A stretch of 7,473 nucleotides of DNA from Actinomycetes bacterium. Lineage in GTDB: Bacteria; Planctomycetota; Phycisphaerae; JAACET01. Below, piece by piece: positions 5,737-7,473 of this stretch. The notes under the pieces were generated by a model. That model was not told the origin of the DNA and made no database searches. It saw nothing but the letters and a program-made list of their open reading frames with translations. The first letter of the stretch is position 1, and every line of letters begins with the position of its first letter. The stretch lies in contig DAOVKO010000098.1 in the NCBI GenBank assembly GCA_030631725.1, positions 1-7,473 on the forward strand, in the 5' to 3' direction. The position numbers and the translations under genes are program-made.

Positions 5737-6945
5737 ATGCTAAGAGGTAATGCCGTTATTGGCCAATCAGGCGGCCCGACATCGGTAATCAACTCTTCTT
5801 TGGCAGGTATAATTAACGCAGCTAAAGAGTATGATGGTATCGAAGAGATTTTGGGTATGCGTTTCGGCATCGAAGGTTTCCTGGCCAAGAATATTATTGA
5901 ATTGGATAAGGAATCAGCTCAAACGATAGACAGGCTTAAACATACGCCCTCAAGCGCTTTGGGTAGCTGCCGACATAAGCTGCAGGATGAGGATCTGCCG
6001 ATAATTCTTGACTTGTTCAGGAAATATGACATCCGTTATGTTTTTCTGATTGGCGGCAATGACACCATGGGTACAATCCATCGCATCGAGCTTTATGCAA
6101 AAGAAGAAAACTATGATTTGATAGGGATAGGCGTACCGAAAACAGTTGATAACGACTTGTTCGGGACTGACCATACACCGGGTTTTCCCAGTGCCGCTCG
6201 ATATGTAGCCCTTTCTGTTATGCAAGCCGGTATCCTAGCTCGCGACATGCAAACGGTTGATCAGTTTGTTATCTTTCAAGCGATTGGGCGTGAAGCCGGC
6301 TGGCTGGCGGCAGCTTCCGCGGCAGGCAAGCGAGATGCTGCTGATGCTCCACATATTCTTTGTCTACCAGAACGCCCTTTTGAGAAGGAAAGCTTTCTTA
6401 GAGAAGTCAAACGCTGCCATGATGAGTTTGGCTGGGTATCGATTGTTTGCGGTGAAGGAATTGCTTATGCTGACGGCAGGCCGATTTCCGCTTCTCAAAC
6501 GACCGACAAGTTCAATAATATCGAATTTGGTGCAATGGGCGGTACCAGTGCCGCAATGATACTCCACAAAATGATTTCAGAAGAATTCGAGTTTAGAGGG
6601 GAATTTCAGATTACAGAGTCTTTGCCAATGTGCGCTGCCGACAGAGCGGTGCAGTTGGACATTGATGAAGCATATATGTGCGGCAGACAGGCTGTGGATT
6701 TGGCCAAACACGGGAAAACCGGACTTATGGTAACATTGCAGAGAACCGCCGGAAGTGAATATGCCTGTATTACCGGCACGGCAGCTTTGAATGAGGTTGC
6801 GATTAAAGCCAAGCCTATGCCGGATGAATATATCAATGCGGCCGGTAGTTTCGTAACCGATGCATTCCTGGATTATCTGAGGCCATTGGTTGGCAGGTTG
6901 CCGAAATACGCTACACTGAAAATGGATAAAATTGTAACTCTTTAG
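5737..6945 (+). CDS. pfp: 6-phosphofructokinase, pyrophosphate-dependent type
   Basis: Phosphorylates fructose 6-phosphate to fructose 1,6-bisphosphate, a key step of glycolysis in the cytoplasm. PPi-using enzymes run this step reversibly. The 402 residues show family motifs in order: GQSGGPTSVINSSLAG at 9-24, LGSCRHKLQDEDLP at 75-88, IGGNDTMGT at 105-113, GVPKTVDND at 132-140 with the presumed catalytic Asp138, ARDMQTVDQF at 168-177 and IGREAGWLA at 183-191. Asp109 replaces the Gly of ATP enzymes in GGDGS, and Lys135 replaces the Gly in PGTIDND. Both are established marks of PPi use. AGGAGG at 5722-5727, nine bases before the ATG, supports the start. The gene is AT-rich next to its neighbours: 26 of 60 bases are G or C in 5821-5880 and in 6541-6600, against 43 of 60 in 3181-3240 of aspS. 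This suggests a separate origin. The 146 bases upstream (5591-5736) show no clear promoter, and no terminator follows the gene. Confidence 0.9.
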   Translation: MLRGNAVIGQSGGPTSVINSSLAGIINAAKEYDGIEEILGMRFGIEGFLAKNIIELDKESAQTIDRLKHTPSSALGSCRHKLQDEDLPIILDLFRKYDIRYVFLIGGNDTMGTIHRIELYAKEENYDLIGIGVPKTVDNDLFGTDHTPGFPSAARYVALSVMQAGILARDMQTVDQFVIFQAIGREAGWLAAASAAGKRDAADAPHILCLPERPFEKESFLREVKRCHDEFGWVSIVCGEGIAYADGRPISASQTTDKFNNIEFGAMGGTSAAMILHKMISEEFEFRGEFQITESLPMCAADRAVQLDIDEAYMCGRQAVDLAKHGKTGLMVTLQRTAGSEYACITGTAALNEVAIKAKPMPDEYINAAGSFVTDAFLDYLRPLVGRLPKYATLKMDKIVTL

Positions 6946-7010
6946 CCGTTTGCAGTTGATGGTATCAAAACACCGCAGGAAATCGACACAAATGTCCGAT
7001 AATAATCAGC

Positions 7011-7376
7011 ATGGTTATCACCGCGGCATCGGTAGATATTCGGGACTTTGGCGAGGCTTTGACCGAAAAGCAGGCTCGCCAAATCTTTCGCCAAGGCGAA
7101 GAGGCCGTCGTCTTTGCCTTGTTGCAATTGGCCAAGCAGTTGCAACAGGCCCAGAGCACCGCCCTGGCGGGGCCTTCGACCCCTTCGGGCATGAAGCCGC
7201 TCTATCAGAAACCGTCGGTCTTGCCTTTTCTAATCCGTGCCTGGCAGCAGCGTCAGCAGCGCAAGAGGCGTACTCGCCGCCTGCAGGAGATTCACGATGC
7301 AGTATATTCTCACGATCGCGATCGCCTGGCTGAGCTTCTGCATCGGCTGCGCCAAACCCCCCGCCATCTACGTTGA
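7011..7376 (+). CDS. IS66-type transposase N-terminal fragment joined to unrelated sequence
   Basis: Residues 1-69 of this 121-residue frame resemble the N-terminus of IS66-family TnpC transposases: ITAASVDIRDFG, LTEKQARQIFRQGEEAVVFALLQLAKQL, then PSTPSGMKPLYQKPS. In the family a basic KRPGRKPGHPG-like linker, zinc-binding part and DDE domain should follow. Instead, from about base 7217 it continues as LPFLIRAWQQRQQRKRRTRRLQEIHDAVYSHD and ends at 7376, so the transposase is truncated and cannot work. The natural start may have been ATG 6992 (MSDNNQH, AGGA at 6977-6980), which now lies in another frame. Removing one G near 7013 would join MSDNNQH to VITAASV. No ribosome site precedes ATG 7011. 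The last 80 bases overlap a lipoprotein frame. IS66 resemblance is from memory of the family; no terminal inverted repeats or tnpA/tnpB are visible. The product may not be made. Confidence 0.55.
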   Translation: MVITAASVDIRDFGEALTEKQARQIFRQGEEAVVFALLQLAKQLQQAQSTALAGPSTPSGMKPLYQKPSVLPFLIRAWQQRQQRKRRTRRLQEIHDAVYSHDRDRLAELLHRLRQTPRHLR

Positions 7377-7473
7377 GGGGCTTAGCCCCATTCCGCTAAA
7401 AGCTGGTGAGTCCTTCACGGCCCCGGCGGATGGATGGTTCCTGACCGACCCCGCCCTAGAGGAAATGCTTCTG
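7297..7473 (+). CDS. Small putative lipoprotein, partial (runs off the window)
   Basis: From ATG 7297 the frame stays open for 59 codons to the window end. It begins MQYILTIAIAWLSFCIGCAK, a hydrophobic segment ending in a lipobox-like FCIGC with Cys18, followed by PPAIYVEGLSPIPLKAGESF and ADGWFLTDPALEEML. AGGAG at 7285-7289, seven bases before the ATG, is a strong ribosome site, better than that of the overlapping frame at 7011. The first 80 bases overlap that frame in +1 register. A short Pro-rich lipoprotein nested in the end of another gene recalls the Rz/Rz1 spanin arrangement of phages, but no phage gene is visible to back this up. I do not recognise the family, and the C-terminus is missing. 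Confidence 0.5.
   Translation, partial: MQYILTIAIAWLSFCIGCAKPPAIYVEGLSPIPLKAGESFTAPADGWFLTDPALEEMLL

Noticed and set aside
7313..7324. Palindrome CGATCGCGATCG, containing the cyanobacterial HIP1 core
   Set aside because: It occurs once, inside a plausible coding frame. HIP1 matters only as a frequent genomic repeat, and nothing else suggests cyanobacteria.

Overview
This is a chromosomal stretch, mostly of housekeeping genes, from a Gram-negative bacterium. The gene set suggests Planctomycetota, perhaps Phycisphaerae: a divergent ClpP paralogue next to an unknown lipoprotein, a lone ORF6N gene, a non-discriminating-type AspRS, a pyrophosphate-type phosphofructokinase and an IS66-like fragment. 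Two or three proteins carry lipoboxes, so an envelope that uses lipoproteins is well supported. The phylum is inference from family resemblance and no marker gene proves it.

Layout. 75-1370 (+): a clpP-like gene, then 30 bases later an unknown coiled-coil lipoprotein, probably one operon. 1371-2244: an ORF6N-domain gene split by a one-base excess in a run of seven C. It is associated with two related 29-base palindromes, one upstream of its start and one inside its coding sequence, and ends near a weak terminator-like hairpin. 2245-4854 (-): aspS followed by a TPR lipoprotein, each with its own candidate promoter. 4855-5020 is a divergent control region with a good aspS promoter. 5021-5590 (+): a stand-alone glutamine amidotransferase of the TrpG/PabA type. 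5737-6945 (+): a PPi-type 6-phosphofructokinase, clearly more AT-rich than the other genes. 6946-7473: accessory sequence with an IS66-like transposase N-terminus that runs into unrelated sequence, and an overlapping small lipoprotein gene that leaves the window.

The genes do not form one pathway. They cover protein turnover (clpP), translation (aspS), folate/tryptophan supply (trpG/pabA) and glycolysis (pfp), with mobile or selfish-looking pieces at 1425-2152 and 6992 to the end. The points most worth a second look are the ClpP triad Asp replaced by Asn, the two palindromes whose arm differences are all compensatory, the homopolymer frameshift in the ORF6N gene, and the nested lipoprotein at the broken transposase. 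No CRISPR array, tRNA or rRNA was seen. No stretch longer than 300 bases lacks a gene.
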